Shown piece by piece: positions 19,260 through 28,033 of a stretch of 64,000 bases of DNA. The notes beneath the pieces were generated by a model. That model was not told the DNA's origin. It did no database searches and saw only the letters and a program-made list of their open reading frames with translations. Positions within the stretch are counted from its first letter, which is position 1. Every line of letters starts with the position of its first letter. The DNA is taken from assembly GCF_034087045.1 (NCBI RefSeq), contig NZ_CP139247.1, positions 8,024,001-8,088,000 on the forward strand, read 5' to 3'. The translations under genes were made by a program, and so were the position numbers. Origin of the DNA: Chitinophaga sancti. GTDB taxonomy: Bacteria; Bacteroidota; Bacteroidia; Chitinophagales; Chitinophagaceae.

Positions 19260-20594
19260 TTATAATACCTTTACACCCGCAGGAGGTAAATGTCTGATAA
19301 TAGTGTTGTAAATATCTCTTTCCCTGAAAGGCTTCAACATACAATCATTAAATCCTAAATCTCTATACCGGCTATTCTCCGTAATCGTAATATCTGCAGT
19401 AATAGCCAGCACTGGTACGCTGGCTTTCGCCACATCCCTATCCTCCCTGATTTTCTTCACGACCTCCACCCCTGTCATCCCCGGCATCTGTACATCCAGC
19501 AGCACCAGGTCATAATCGTGCAAAGAGAATAATTTATACGCTTCAATACCATCTGCAGCCTTATCAAAATTACATTTCCAACGGCTCAGAATATGTGTAA
19601 GTAATAACAAATTCATCTCCTGGTCATCCGCCACCAGAACATGCCTGCCTTCCATAAAACTACCGGTCATATCCTCCAGCTCCCTGCGCGTAATCAAGGT
19701 CATACGAGCATCCGATACCTGGTATAAAATTTCAAATGCAAAAGTGCTGCCTTTGCCTGGCGTACTCTCAACATTTAAATTTGTACCATGCAGGTGCAGA
19801 ATATGCTGAATAATAGCTAACCCTAATCCCGTTCCACTCATCAACCCCATTTGCGGAGGACGTGCTACACTATAAAATCCGAATAAATGAGGAAGCATGT
19901 TTATAGGAATACCTATACCGGTATCTTTAACCTCTACTCTTACCCACACTTTATCTTCAGCAGTTTTTGACACACGCAGTATAACCTGTATACCTCCCTG
20001 CGTGGTATACCTGATGGCGTTTTCCACCAGGTGTAGTATCACCTGTTTCAGACGTTGTTCATCACCCTGTACACGCAAATATTGATCGCCTTCATAAAGC
20101 GCATCAAAGTACAATCCTTTTTCCAAAGCAGCTTTTCGCTGCTCTTCAGTTACTGCATGAAAGGCAGCGTAGACTTCAAAAGGGTGTGCATTCAATTGCA
20201 CCTCACCTTTTGCCAGGTTATATACTTCCTGTGCATTGTTCATAATGCGCAACAGCGTACTGGCAGCATGTTCAATAGAATACATGAATTCACGTTGTTC
20301 CTTATCCAGTATGGTATGAGAAAGCTGTTCACTCATGCCGATGATAGCATTGAGTGGTGTGCGCATTTCCCTGTTGAAATTTGTAATCATATCCAGCTTG
20401 CCTTTCATAGAATCAGACAAGGCAGATTGTGCATTTTTTAATTGCATCCGCAGGCGATAGATCATGACAATAACGCCACCGGCTATTAATAGAAATAATA
20501 GTGCTATGGTAATGGCAATAATACTATCGGGGGATTGCACCAGAAGGGGTACAATACATGAGGTCAACCTGGGTGCGACCATCCGCGACATCAT
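19260..20594 (-). CDS. Hybrid kinase-receiver protein without the phosphoacceptor histidine
   Basis: A 444-residue membrane protein with one N-terminal helix (about 22-46), a HisKA-like dimerisation segment, an ATPase domain and a receiver domain. The H-box reads NREMRTPLNAIIG where SHEIRTPLNAIIG is expected: residue 75 is Arg (codon AGG at 20372-20370), so the usual phosphoacceptor is gone. The ATPase motifs are intact (HLVENAIRYT, DTGIGIP, GTGLGLAIIQHI). The receiver keeps its acidic pocket, the phosphorylatable Asp (LLDVQMPGM) and the Lys (MLKPF). It may be a pseudokinase, a regulator of another kinase, or a receiver controlled by nucleotide binding. The gene is otherwise undamaged. Confidence 0.88.
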   Translation of the reverse strand: MMSRMVAPRLTSCIVPLLVQSPDSIIAITIALLFLLIAGGVIVMIYRLRMQLKNAQSALSDSMKGKLDMITNFNREMRTPLNAIIGMSEQLSHTILDKEQREFMYSIEHAASTLLRIMNNAQEVYNLAKGEVQLNAHPFEVYAAFHAVTEEQRKAALEKGLYFDALYEGDQYLRVQGDEQRLKQVILHLVENAIRYTTQGGIQVILRVSKTAEDKVWVRVEVKDTGIGIPINMLPHLFGFYSVARPPQMGLMSGTGLGLAIIQHILHLHGTNLNVESTPGKGSTFAFEILYQVSDARMTLITRRELEDMTGSFMEGRHVLVADDQEMNLLLLTHILSRWKCNFDKAADGIEAYKLFSLHDYDLVLLDVQMPGMTGVEVVKKIREDRDVAKASVPVLAITADITITENSRYRDLGFNDCMLKPFRERDIYNTIIRHLPPAGVKVL

Positions 20595-20851
20595 AAGAAA
20601 TTGAAATATTAAAATGATTGCTTACTACACGATAATTATGGTCCGTTCTGTGGTGCTTTAGCTGATATTAAGTTAGTGATTTATTTAATTATGGCCAATT
20701 CATTGCTGAGAGTGCCAGGCAAAAAAGAAAAATCTTCCATGCTGCCGCAATCCTTTCTCAAATTCCCTCATTTCCCCATCTCTACTTCTCAAAATAAAGT
20801 TATATTTATTCAGCTTTATTCAGCGATCATTATGCTAACTTGTTTGTATCT

Positions 20852-22966
20852 ATGTCCAGCTTCTTTTCGGCCAGTTCCGAAAACTCCACAACCGTCCCAC
20901 CTGCGGGATCATTCAGATTGCAGGTCCTCAAAATGATGGGAAGCATCCTGCTATTCTTCATCACCTATGGTCTTCTGCTCATCTATGCAGGTATACTCGC
21001 CGCCATTTTTCTCTGGGCCGGCGTCAGTCTTATCATGTTCGCCCCGCTCCACCCCATCACTATCTTATCTATATTCCTGTTCATCGCAGGACTGGGAATA
21101 ATTTTCATGGGTATTATGCAGGTGTTGTTCCTGATCAAATTCCTCTTTACCCGCCAGCACCAGGACCTTTCACTCCGCATTCCCATCACCCGCAAAGAAC
21201 AGCCGGCACTCTTCGACTGCCTCCAACAAATTGCGCGATCGACCAAAACCCGCTTCCCTAAAAAGGTGTACCTCGCCCCCGGTGTAAATGCCGCAGTCAT
21301 TTATCCGGTAAAATTCCTGAACATGTTCTGGCCTGTCGGCAAAAAACTGGAAATAGGTTTAGGACTTGTCAACAGTCTGAACGTAAGTGAATTCAGCATG
21401 GCCATTGCACACGAATTCGGCCATTTTTCACAACGTAGTATGAAACTGGCCAGCTATGTTTACACCGTAAACAGGATGATCTACAACATGCTCTACGAAA
21501 ACCAGAGCTGGCACAAAACCATGAGCTGGATTTCCAGCAGGTGGATCGTATTTGCTCTTCTGGCCCGCATCAATCTCCGGATCGTAAGCGATATACAAAA
21601 AGCATTACGACTCATGTACGGCATGGTCAACAGACAGTACATGCGCCTGAGAAGAGAAATGGAATTTCATGCAGATGCAGTCGCACTGACAGTAGCTGGT
21701 ACAGATGCAGCCATTTCCGCCATGCGCAGGCTGGAAATAAGTGGGTTCTTTTATGAGCATTGTTTGCTGCAACTTCCTGAAATGGCACGACAGCAACGTC
21801 GCTTTGGAAATATATATGAAGTACACAGGTCATTGATCCGCCTATATGCCTCCCAACACGAAATAGCACTGGACGCACACCAGTTACCGCTGGTGACAGA
21901 TAATTACTTTAGTTCATTCCTGCTAAGCAGGATACAATTACCCGATCAATGGGCCACACATCCTTCCCGCCAAGAACGGGAACAACGTTACATGGCAGCG
22001 AATATCCGCAAAGCCATTAAAGGAGAAAGTGCATGGCACCTATTTCAACATGCAGAAGAGCTGCAGGAGCGAATGTCCTCCTTACTCAGTCAATCTTTTA
22101 TTCAGCCATCTGCTGAATATGTACCCTATCCGGTGGAAAACTTCATCGCAGAAACTGCCACCCGAATCAAAGATTACTCAATGCCGGCGATTTTCAATGA
22201 GTATTATGACAATCGCCCATTGCCAATTTTGCCTGAGGGGAATATTACCCCCTTGTCAGATGAACAGATGGCGACGCTCTCTGTTTCCACTTTGTACGCA
22301 GAAAACAAAGTCCAGCGTTTGCGTGCATATTTCAGGGATATGCAGGATGCCGATACCCTGCATGCAATACAGGAGGGACATATTAAAACGAGGTATTTTG
22401 AATTTGAAGGCAAACAATATCCGGTTACCGCTGCAGGCAAAGTACGTGCTAAGCTGCAATCCAGTATCCGGCAGGATACAGAGTGGCTACTGGCGCATGA
22501 TACCCTGGCGATAAAATACCATTATACCATCATTTTTAAAAAAGATCCTGCCTATGCACAAAAACTACTGGAACAATATCACACGTTACTTGAACACCAG
22601 GCTACCTGCTGGCAACTAAATGATATTGTCGCAAGGATCCTTCATACCATCAGCTCACTATTCAGTGAACAGGGCCTGACGGTAGTGAGTGCCCAACCAT
22701 ATTTTGATAGCCTGGTAGATGAAGGCGCTTTATTAAAGAAGATCCTCCTCCGCCTGAAACAAATTCCGGAGGTAACAACGGGTTGGGAAAAAACTTTGCA
22801 GGAAAAGATCAGTCATTTCCTCCGGTATAATTATAATTATATAAATGGGAATGAGCCAATTATGGAAGAGATTACAAATCTGCACGAGATTAGTACAACC
22901 GTGATGGATCAATATAATAATTGTATCATCCTGATGAAAAAGGCATGGTTAGAAGCGGTGTTGTAA
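20852..22966 (+). CDS. M48-family zinc metallopeptidase, membrane bound
   Basis: A 704-residue membrane protease of the HtpX/Ste24 superfamily. Two hydrophobic stretches (about 30-55 and 65-97) precede the zinc site HEFGH near residue 187, with the third ligand expected in REMEFHADAVAL further on. The C-terminal 350 residues are hydrophilic and unrecognised. I use ATG 20852; the frame is open to TTG 20840, only four codons upstream. Possible roles are membrane protein quality control or processing of exported proteins. Confidence 0.8.
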   Translation: MSSFFSASSENSTTVPPAGSFRLQVLKMMGSILLFFITYGLLLIYAGILAAIFLWAGVSLIMFAPLHPITILSIFLFIAGLGIIFMGIMQVLFLIKFLFTRQHQDLSLRIPITRKEQPALFDCLQQIARSTKTRFPKKVYLAPGVNAAVIYPVKFLNMFWPVGKKLEIGLGLVNSLNVSEFSMAIAHEFGHFSQRSMKLASYVYTVNRMIYNMLYENQSWHKTMSWISSRWIVFALLARINLRIVSDIQKALRLMYGMVNRQYMRLRREMEFHADAVALTVAGTDAAISAMRRLEISGFFYEHCLLQLPEMARQQRRFGNIYEVHRSLIRLYASQHEIALDAHQLPLVTDNYFSSFLLSRIQLPDQWATHPSRQEREQRYMAANIRKAIKGESAWHLFQHAEELQERMSSLLSQSFIQPSAEYVPYPVENFIAETATRIKDYSMPAIFNEYYDNRPLPILPEGNITPLSDEQMATLSVSTLYAENKVQRLRAYFRDMQDADTLHAIQEGHIKTRYFEFEGKQYPVTAAGKVRAKLQSSIRQDTEWLLAHDTLAIKYHYTIIFKKDPAYAQKLLEQYHTLLEHQATCWQLNDIVARILHTISSLFSEQGLTVVSAQPYFDSLVDEGALLKKILLRLKQIPEVTTGWEKTLQEKISHFLRYNYNYINGNEPIMEEITNLHEISTTVMDQYNNCIILMKKAWLEAVL

Positions 22967-23042
22967 TTATATCCCACATCCCTCTTTTCACCATTTCTCC
23001 TGAATTTTCTGTACTTTCGGCCTTCGTGAATAGCCTTTGAAT

Positions 23043-25088
23043 ATGGAGAATTTTATCGTTTCTGCCCGTAAATACAGACCACAGAACTTTTCTACAGTAG
23101 TAGGACAATCCCACATTACCACCACACTCAAAAACGCCATCCGCAATAACCAACTTGCGCATGCCTTTTTGTTCTGCGGTCCACGCGGTGTGGGAAAAAC
23201 TACCTGTGCCCGTATCCTGGCAAAAACCATCAACTGCGAAAATCTCCAACCCGATGGCGAGGCCTGCAACCAATGTCACTCCTGCGTTTCCTTCAACGAA
23301 GGCAGCTCTTTCAATATCCATGAATTAGATGCCGCCTCCAACAACTCAGTAGATGACATCCGTACCCTTGTAGAACAGGTACGCTTTGCTCCTCAAGCGG
23401 GTAAATATAAAATCTATATCATAGATGAGGTACACATGCTCAGTTCCTCCGCGTTCAACGCATTCCTGAAAACGCTGGAAGAACCACCCTCCTATGCAAT
23501 ATTCATCCTGGCTACCACCGAAAAACATAAAATCCTCCCCACCATCCTGAGCCGATGCCAGATCTTCGATTTCAAGCGCATCACCATTCAGGATACCGTG
23601 GATCACTTACAGGAAATCTGTCAGAAAGAACACATTCAGGCCGAAAACGACGCACTGCACCTCGTAGCGCAAAAGACCGATGGCTGTATGCGTGACTCTC
23701 TCAGTACCCTGGATAAAATCGTCTCTTTCACCGGCGGAAAGCTCACCTACCAGAATACCCTGGAGCACCTCAACATCCTTGACTATGATTACTTCTTCAA
23801 ACTCATGGATGGAGTACTGCAACAGGACGTAGCTGCTGCCCTCCTCATCTTTGACGAAATCCTTCAGAAAGGTTTCGAAGGAGACAACTTCCTCAATGGC
23901 TGGGCCGAATTCCTCCGCAACCTGCTGTTGTGCAAGGAAGACAAAGTCCTCCACCTGGTAGAAGTAAGTGGTAACCTGAAAGACCGCTACCGCCAGTTAT
24001 CCGGCAAACTGAGTCCATCTTACCTGATCACCGCCCTCCACCTGCTGAACGAAACGGAGATCAACTACCGCATGGCGCGCAACAAACGTCTTCATGTGGA
24101 AATGGCACTGATCAAACTTTGTTTCCTGCAACAGGCAGTGAACTTAGTCAGCGATGACCAAACCGGGGAGGTAGTAAAAAAAAAACTGGTAGCTGACGGT
24201 TCTGCACCGCAAAAGCTTCGGGCACCGATCGCACAAGCCACCCCTGCCAAAGCAGGCCAGCCAGCTACAAGTGCATCAATTGCTGCTAATGAGCCAAAGC
24301 TTACTATAGAAAATACAGCAGCACAGCATACTTCATATAATTCTTCTCAAACGGCTTCCGGGCATACGAATTCTCAAACTGGCTCCGGGCGGACTGCGTA
24401 TTCCCAATCATCTTCCGGACAGTCGCATGCGCAGACGCCCGCCGGGCAGACTGCTTATACTCAGACCGCTTCCGGACAAACGAATTCTCAAACAGCCTCC
24501 GGGCAGACTGCTTATGCTCAGGCACCTTCCGGACAAGCAGCCAATTCCCATACGGCATCCGGGCATGCAACACCTGCTCAAACCTCCTCCGGACAAGCAA
24601 CTTCCAAACCTGCCCAACCAGCGGCCAATGTACCAAAGGTATCAGGTCTGGCAGCCATGAAGCAGGCCTTTGCAGCATCCCAATCCACTGAAACCAAACA
24701 GGAAATCATTCCGATGACCCTGGGTGCCCTGCATGTATACTGGGAAGAATTTATCGACCGCTTCCGTCAGGCTAACAAAATGACAGTCGTAAGCAACTTA
24801 CAACTGGCTGCAATCTCCATGAACGGACCTGAAGAGATCGGAATTACCAGCAGAAATATTGTGCAATTCCGCTTCATGGAAGAAGAAAAATTGTCCATCT
24901 CGGCTTTCTTCAAAGAGAAATTCCGAAACAACGGGCTGGTACTGACATTACATCTCGACGAATCACAGCAAACAGCGGATATTGGCCCTGCGCCTTTATC
25001 CAGCCGTGAGAAATTTGCGAAGATGGTAGAAAAATATCCACTTGTGAAAGAGTTGAAAGACAAACTAAATTTGGAACTCGATTTTTAA
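23043..25088 (+). CDS. dnaX: DNA polymerase III subunit gamma/tau
   Basis: The clamp-loader ATPase that ties the replicative polymerase together. P-loop GPRGVGKTTC and the zinc cysteines (CEN...CNQCHSC) lie in domain I, with the DEVHMLSSSAFNAFLKTLEEPP and SRC motifs following. Domains I-III end near residue 375. Exactly there, 24176-24185 is a run of ten A (codons 378-381), a possible slippage site for making a short gamma form. Next come about 90 residues of degenerate 10-residue Ser/Gly/Gln/Thr repeats (24337-24610), then a C-terminal tau-like domain (residues about 555-680). Start is ATG 23043; TTG 23037 is also in frame. Confidence 0.95.
   Translation: MENFIVSARKYRPQNFSTVVGQSHITTTLKNAIRNNQLAHAFLFCGPRGVGKTTCARILAKTINCENLQPDGEACNQCHSCVSFNEGSSFNIHELDAASNNSVDDIRTLVEQVRFAPQAGKYKIYIIDEVHMLSSSAFNAFLKTLEEPPSYAIFILATTEKHKILPTILSRCQIFDFKRITIQDTVDHLQEICQKEHIQAENDALHLVAQKTDGCMRDSLSTLDKIVSFTGGKLTYQNTLEHLNILDYDYFFKLMDGVLQQDVAAALLIFDEILQKGFEGDNFLNGWAEFLRNLLLCKEDKVLHLVEVSGNLKDRYRQLSGKLSPSYLITALHLLNETEINYRMARNKRLHVEMALIKLCFLQQAVNLVSDDQTGEVVKKKLVADGSAPQKLRAPIAQATPAKAGQPATSASIAANEPKLTIENTAAQHTSYNSSQTASGHTNSQTGSGRTAYSQSSSGQSHAQTPAGQTAYTQTASGQTNSQTASGQTAYAQAPSGQAANSHTASGHATPAQTSSGQATSKPAQPAANVPKVSGLAAMKQAFAASQSTETKQEIIPMTLGALHVYWEEFIDRFRQANKMTVVSNLQLAAISMNGPEEIGITSRNIVQFRFMEEEKLSISAFFKEKFRNNGLVLTLHLDESQQTADIGPAPLSSREKFAKMVEKYPLVKELKDKLNLELDF
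24176..24185 (+). promoter_or_regulatory. A10 slippery run in dnaX (possible programmed frameshift or slippage site)
   Basis: Ten consecutive A at the end of domain III. A -1 shift (or one extra A) reads AAA ACT GGT AGC TGA; loss of an A reads AAC TGG TAG. Either way translation stops within four codons, giving a protein of about 382-384 residues equal to domains I-III. Confidence 0.6.
24337..24610 (+). repeat. Degenerate 30-bp in-frame repeats in dnaX
   Basis: About nine copies of a 10-codon unit of the type SGQTxxxQTA (for example ASGHTNSQTG, PAGQTAYTQT, ASGQTNSQTA). They encode a flexible linker between the clamp-loader ATPase part and the C-terminal tau domain. Confidence 0.8.
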
Positions 25089-25124
25089 TACCGTTTATAA
25101 TCAGCAGAAGATCACGAATACGAC

Positions 25125-25155
25125 TTTCACAATTCGCAATTCTTTTGTAGGTTTG
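25125..25155 (+). promoter_or_regulatory. Promoter of the pdhC gene
   Basis: TTTC at 25125-25128, exactly 19 bases, then TAGGTTTG at 25148-25155. This is a near-consensus Bacteroidota promoter. The start near 25160 leaves a leader of about 17 bases before ATG 25177. Confidence 0.6.
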
Positions 25156-25176
25156 AGCAAAATTTGGAAAAATACT

Positions 25177-26835
25177 ATGGCAGAAGTTATCAGAATGCCC
25201 CTTTTGAGTGACACGATGACAGAAGGGGTGATCGCGGAATGGCATAAAAAGGTAGGCGATACCGTAAAAGCAGACGATGTAATTGCTGAGGTGGAAACTG
25301 ATAAGGCCACCATGGAAGTGATGGGATATGTAGAGGGTACGTTATTATATATAGGTGTAGAGAAGGGAAAGGCTGCTAAAGTAAATGAAGTAATAGCTAT
25401 TGTTGGTAAACCGGGTGAAGACTTCCAGTCTTTACTGGGTGGTGCTGCTCCAGCTCCGGCTGCCGCACCTGCACAACAGGAAGCTCAGGCACCAGCTCCA
25501 GCTGCTGATAATGCTGCTCCGGCACCAGCTGCCGATAATGCTGCTGCTGCAGAGGCGCTGAAAAATGCTACTGTAATCCGTATGCCACTCCTGAGCGATA
25601 CGATGACAGAAGGTAAAATCGTTGCCTGGAATAAGAAAGTAGGCGACACCGTGAAAAGCGATGACGTACTGGCTGAAGTGGAAACCGACAAGGCGACCAT
25701 GGAAGTAATTGGTTACGCTGACGGTGAATTATTATATGTAGGCGTAAAAGAAGGTGATGCTGCCAAAGTAAATGGTATTATCGCTATCGTAGGTAAGAAA
25801 GGTACAAATGTGGAGGCTATCTTGGCTGCTGAAGGTCAGGGTGGTGCTAAACCAGCTGCTGCCGCTGCTGCTCCTGCCGCTCAAACTGCTGCTCCTGCTG
25901 CAAATGCAGCTCCGACAGCAACTCCTGAAGCTGCTGCTGACGCTAACGGTCGTGTGAAAGCATCTCCGCTGGCTAAGAAACTGGCGCAGGAAAAAGGTAT
26001 CGATATCAATAAAGTACCTGGTTCCGGCGATAACGGTAGAATCGTGAAGAAAGATGTGGACGGATTCGTTCCATCTGCAGCACCTGCTGCTACCGCTACC
26101 GCTGCTGCACCTGCTGCTGCGAAAACAGCACCAGCTTTTGCACCTGCCGGCCAGGAAGGTTACACAGATATTCAGCTTACTCAGATGCGTAAAGTGATCG
26201 CTAAGCGCCTGAGCGAAAGCAAATTCTCTGCTCCTCACTTCTACCTGAAAGTGGATGTGAATATGGACAAGGCAATGGATGCCCGTAAAGCAATTAACGA
26301 GGTATCTCCTGTTAAGATCTCCTTCAATGATATGGTGATCAAAGCAGCTGCCCTGGCCCTGCGTCAGCATCCTGATGTGAACAGCAGCTGGATGGGTGAT
26401 TTCATCCGCCAGAACCACCACATACACATCGGTTCCGCTGTAGCAATCGAAGATGGTCTGATCGTACCGGTTATCCGCTTCGCTGACCAGAAATCTCTGA
26501 GCCAGATCGCAGCTGATGCTAAAGGTCTGTACGACAAAGCTAAAAACAAGAAACTCCAACCACAGGACTTCACTGGTAATACCTTCACTATCTCTAACCT
26601 GGGTATGATGGGTATCGATGAATTCACTGCAATCATCAATCCTCCGGATTCTGCGATCCTGGCTGTTGGTGGTATCAAGGAAACAGTAGTATCTGAGAAA
26701 GGACAGTTTAAGGCTGTTAATATCATGAAACTGACCCTGAGCTGTGATCACCGTAGTGTAGATGGATCTGTAGGTGCGAAGTTCCTCGCGACACTGAAAG
26801 GTTACCTGGAAAACCCGGTTACAATGCTGGTATAG
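25177..26835 (+). CDS. Pyruvate dehydrogenase complex E2 (dihydrolipoamide acetyltransferase)
   Basis: The acetyl-transferring core of pyruvate dehydrogenase. The 552-residue protein has two lipoyl domains, each with the lipoylated lysine in VETDKATMEV, joined by Ala/Pro-rich linkers. A peripheral-subunit binding domain follows (ASPLAKKLAQEKGIDI ... GNGRI-like GDNGRIVKKDV), then the catalytic domain ending with the active-site motif SCDHRSVDGS. I start at ATG 25177 (MAEVIRMP); an in-frame TTG at 25153 adds eight residues with no support. Genes for E1 and E3 are not nearby. Confidence 0.93.
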   Translation: MAEVIRMPLLSDTMTEGVIAEWHKKVGDTVKADDVIAEVETDKATMEVMGYVEGTLLYIGVEKGKAAKVNEVIAIVGKPGEDFQSLLGGAAPAPAAAPAQQEAQAPAPAADNAAPAPAADNAAAAEALKNATVIRMPLLSDTMTEGKIVAWNKKVGDTVKSDDVLAEVETDKATMEVIGYADGELLYVGVKEGDAAKVNGIIAIVGKKGTNVEAILAAEGQGGAKPAAAAAAPAAQTAAPAANAAPTATPEAAADANGRVKASPLAKKLAQEKGIDINKVPGSGDNGRIVKKDVDGFVPSAAPAATATAAAPAAAKTAPAFAPAGQEGYTDIQLTQMRKVIAKRLSESKFSAPHFYLKVDVNMDKAMDARKAINEVSPVKISFNDMVIKAAALALRQHPDVNSSWMGDFIRQNHHIHIGSAVAIEDGLIVPVIRFADQKSLSQIAADAKGLYDKAKNKKLQPQDFTGNTFTISNLGMMGIDEFTAIINPPDSAILAVGGIKETVVSEKGQFKAVNIMKLTLSCDHRSVDGSVGAKFLATLKGYLENPVTMLV

Positions 26836-26855
26836 TCCAACAAGATATAATTTTG

Positions 26856-26888
26856 AAAAGCGGCTTCCTGTAGGAAGCCGCTTTTTTT
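26856..26888 (+). terminator. Intrinsic terminator of the E2 gene
   Basis: GCGGCTTCC and GGAAGCCGC form a stem around a 4-base loop, followed by seven T (26882-26888). Confidence 0.9.
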
Positions 26889-26916
26889 ATTTATATTTAT
26901 ACTAAATCCAGTCACA

Positions 26917-27303
26917 ATGGAACCTCTCAGGAATGCATTAAACTGGTTCGAAATCCCTGTCCACGACTTCGACAGAGCAAAGAAATTCTACAGCCAGATC
27001 CTTGGCTGCGACCTTCCCGAACAAACTTCCGGATTCAAAAAAATGGCCTTCTTCCCCTTCGACTCCTCCACTGGTGCAGGCGGCGCACTCGTCCATGGCA
27101 CGGAATACCTCCCCAGCCAACGCGGAGCGCTGATTTACCTCAACGCCGGCGAAGACCTCACCCCCATCCTCGACCGCGTCGAAGCCGCCGGTGGCAAAAT
27201 TGAACTTGACAAACGCCCCATCTCCGACATCCCCCTCCCCGGCTTCTTCGCCATCATCTACGACACCGACGGCAACCGCATCGCGCTCCATTCCCGTACC
27301 TAA
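26917..27303 (+). CDS. VOC (glyoxalase/bleomycin-resistance fold) protein
   Basis: A 128-residue protein of the vicinal-oxygen-chelate superfamily. It shows the paired beta-alpha-beta-beta-beta pattern starting NWFEIPVHDFDRAKKFYSQI and ending GNRIALHS, the usual C-terminal strand. The substrate is unknown; many such proteins are metal-dependent lyases or drug-binding proteins. The region is GC-rich compared with the following gene. It ends 73 bases before gbsR. Confidence 0.8.
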   Translation: MEPLRNALNWFEIPVHDFDRAKKFYSQILGCDLPEQTSGFKKMAFFPFDSSTGAGGALVHGTEYLPSQRGALIYLNAGEDLTPILDRVEAAGGKIELDKRPISDIPLPGFFAIIYDTDGNRIALHSRT

Positions 27304-27325
27304 TCTTCAATTAGTTTTCACAAAC

Positions 27326-27357
27326 TTTTGAAAGTTCAAAAACATAATATACCTTTA
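27326..27357 (+). promoter_or_regulatory. Promoter of gbsR with overlapping palindromic operator
   Basis: TTTG (27327-27330), exactly 19 bases, TACCTTTA (27350-27357). The 16-base perfect inverted repeat TTTTGAA-AG-TTCAAAA (27326-27341) covers the -33 box. Its core TGAAAGTTCA recurs before the epimerase gene at 28019-28030. This arrangement suggests autorepression by the product of the following gene. Confidence 0.65.
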
Positions 27358-27376
27358 TGTTATCAATAAGGAAGCA

Positions 27377-27883
27377 ATGAAATTATCGGAAGCAAAAGCA
27401 CAATTCATCCAGACATGGGGTTCACTCGGAGCGCAATGGGGAATCAACCGGACTATGGCCCAAATTCACGCTTTGCTAATGATCATGCCTGATCCACTGA
27501 GTGCAGACGAAATCATGGCAGAACTGAATATTTCACGTGGCAATACCAATATGAATGTGCGTGAGCTCATCAACTGGGGTATCGTAGATCGTGTCCTCGT
27601 TCCCGGCGAAAGAAAAGAATATTTCACTGCCGAAAAAGACATCTACAAAGTCGCCAAGGAAATAGCCAGGGAAAGAAAACGACGTGAACTGGAACCGATT
27701 CTCAAAACCCTGGATCAACTCCAGGAAGTAGAAGGAGATCCAAAAGACAAGCACGTGCAATCTTTCAAAGATTCTATTACTGAAATAAACAAATTCGCGC
27801 ATCAGACAGATAAAACCCTGAGTTTATTTGTAAAAGCAGATGAAAACTGGTTTTATTCTACCCTGATTAAGCTGTTTAAATAA
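27377..27883 (+). CDS. GbsR/MarR-family transcriptional regulator
   Basis: A 168-residue winged-helix repressor of the GbsR branch of the MarR family. Residues about 20-90 form the DNA-binding domain (WGINRTMAQIHALLM, SADEIMAELNISRGNTNMNVRELINWGIV). The C-terminal half is a helical dimerisation region. AAGGA lies 7 bases before ATG 27377. The perfect inverted repeat at its own promoter and the same core before the TIGR01777 gene are the likely binding sites. The effector is unknown. Confidence 0.85.
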   Translation: MKLSEAKAQFIQTWGSLGAQWGINRTMAQIHALLMIMPDPLSADEIMAELNISRGNTNMNVRELINWGIVDRVLVPGERKEYFTAEKDIYKVAKEIARERKRRELEPILKTLDQLQEVEGDPKDKHVQSFKDSITEINKFAHQTDKTLSLFVKADENWFYSTLIKLFK

Positions 27884-27965
27884 TTAACTGGAAAGGTCTT
27901 CAGGACAAACAGTCTGAAGCTCTTTCAAACCATTTGCCTGAAAGCTCATCCTACAGGCATTTCAA
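27869..27965 (+). repeat. Weak 24-bp periodicity continuing from the gbsR 3' end
   Basis: AAGCTGTTTAAATAA at the gene end is followed at 24-, 24- and 25-base steps by AAGGTCTTCAGG, AAGCTCTTTCAA and AAGCTCATCC (27893, 27917, 27942). Copies share only about half their bases and the stop is not kept, so this is a doubtful member of the pattern. Confidence 0.3.
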
Positions 27966-27971
27966 CTAATC

Positions 27972-27997
27972 AAAGGCGGCCCTCCGCCTTCTTTTTT
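27972..27997 (+). terminator. Terminator downstream of gbsR
   Basis: AAGGCGG (27973-27979) and CCGCCTT (27984-27990) flank a 4-base loop, followed by CTTTTTTC. Confidence 0.75.
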
Positions 27998-28018
27998 CAA
28001 AACATGTTTCAATAATTA

Positions 28019-28030
28019 CTGAAAGTTCAG
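28019..28030 (+). promoter_or_regulatory. Second copy of the gbsR operator core
   Basis: The palindrome CTGAA-AG-TTCAG shares the ten-base core TGAAAGTTCA with the operator before gbsR. It ends four bases before the start codon of the epimerase gene, where a bound repressor would block initiation. Confidence 0.55.
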
Positions 28031-28033
28031 AAT

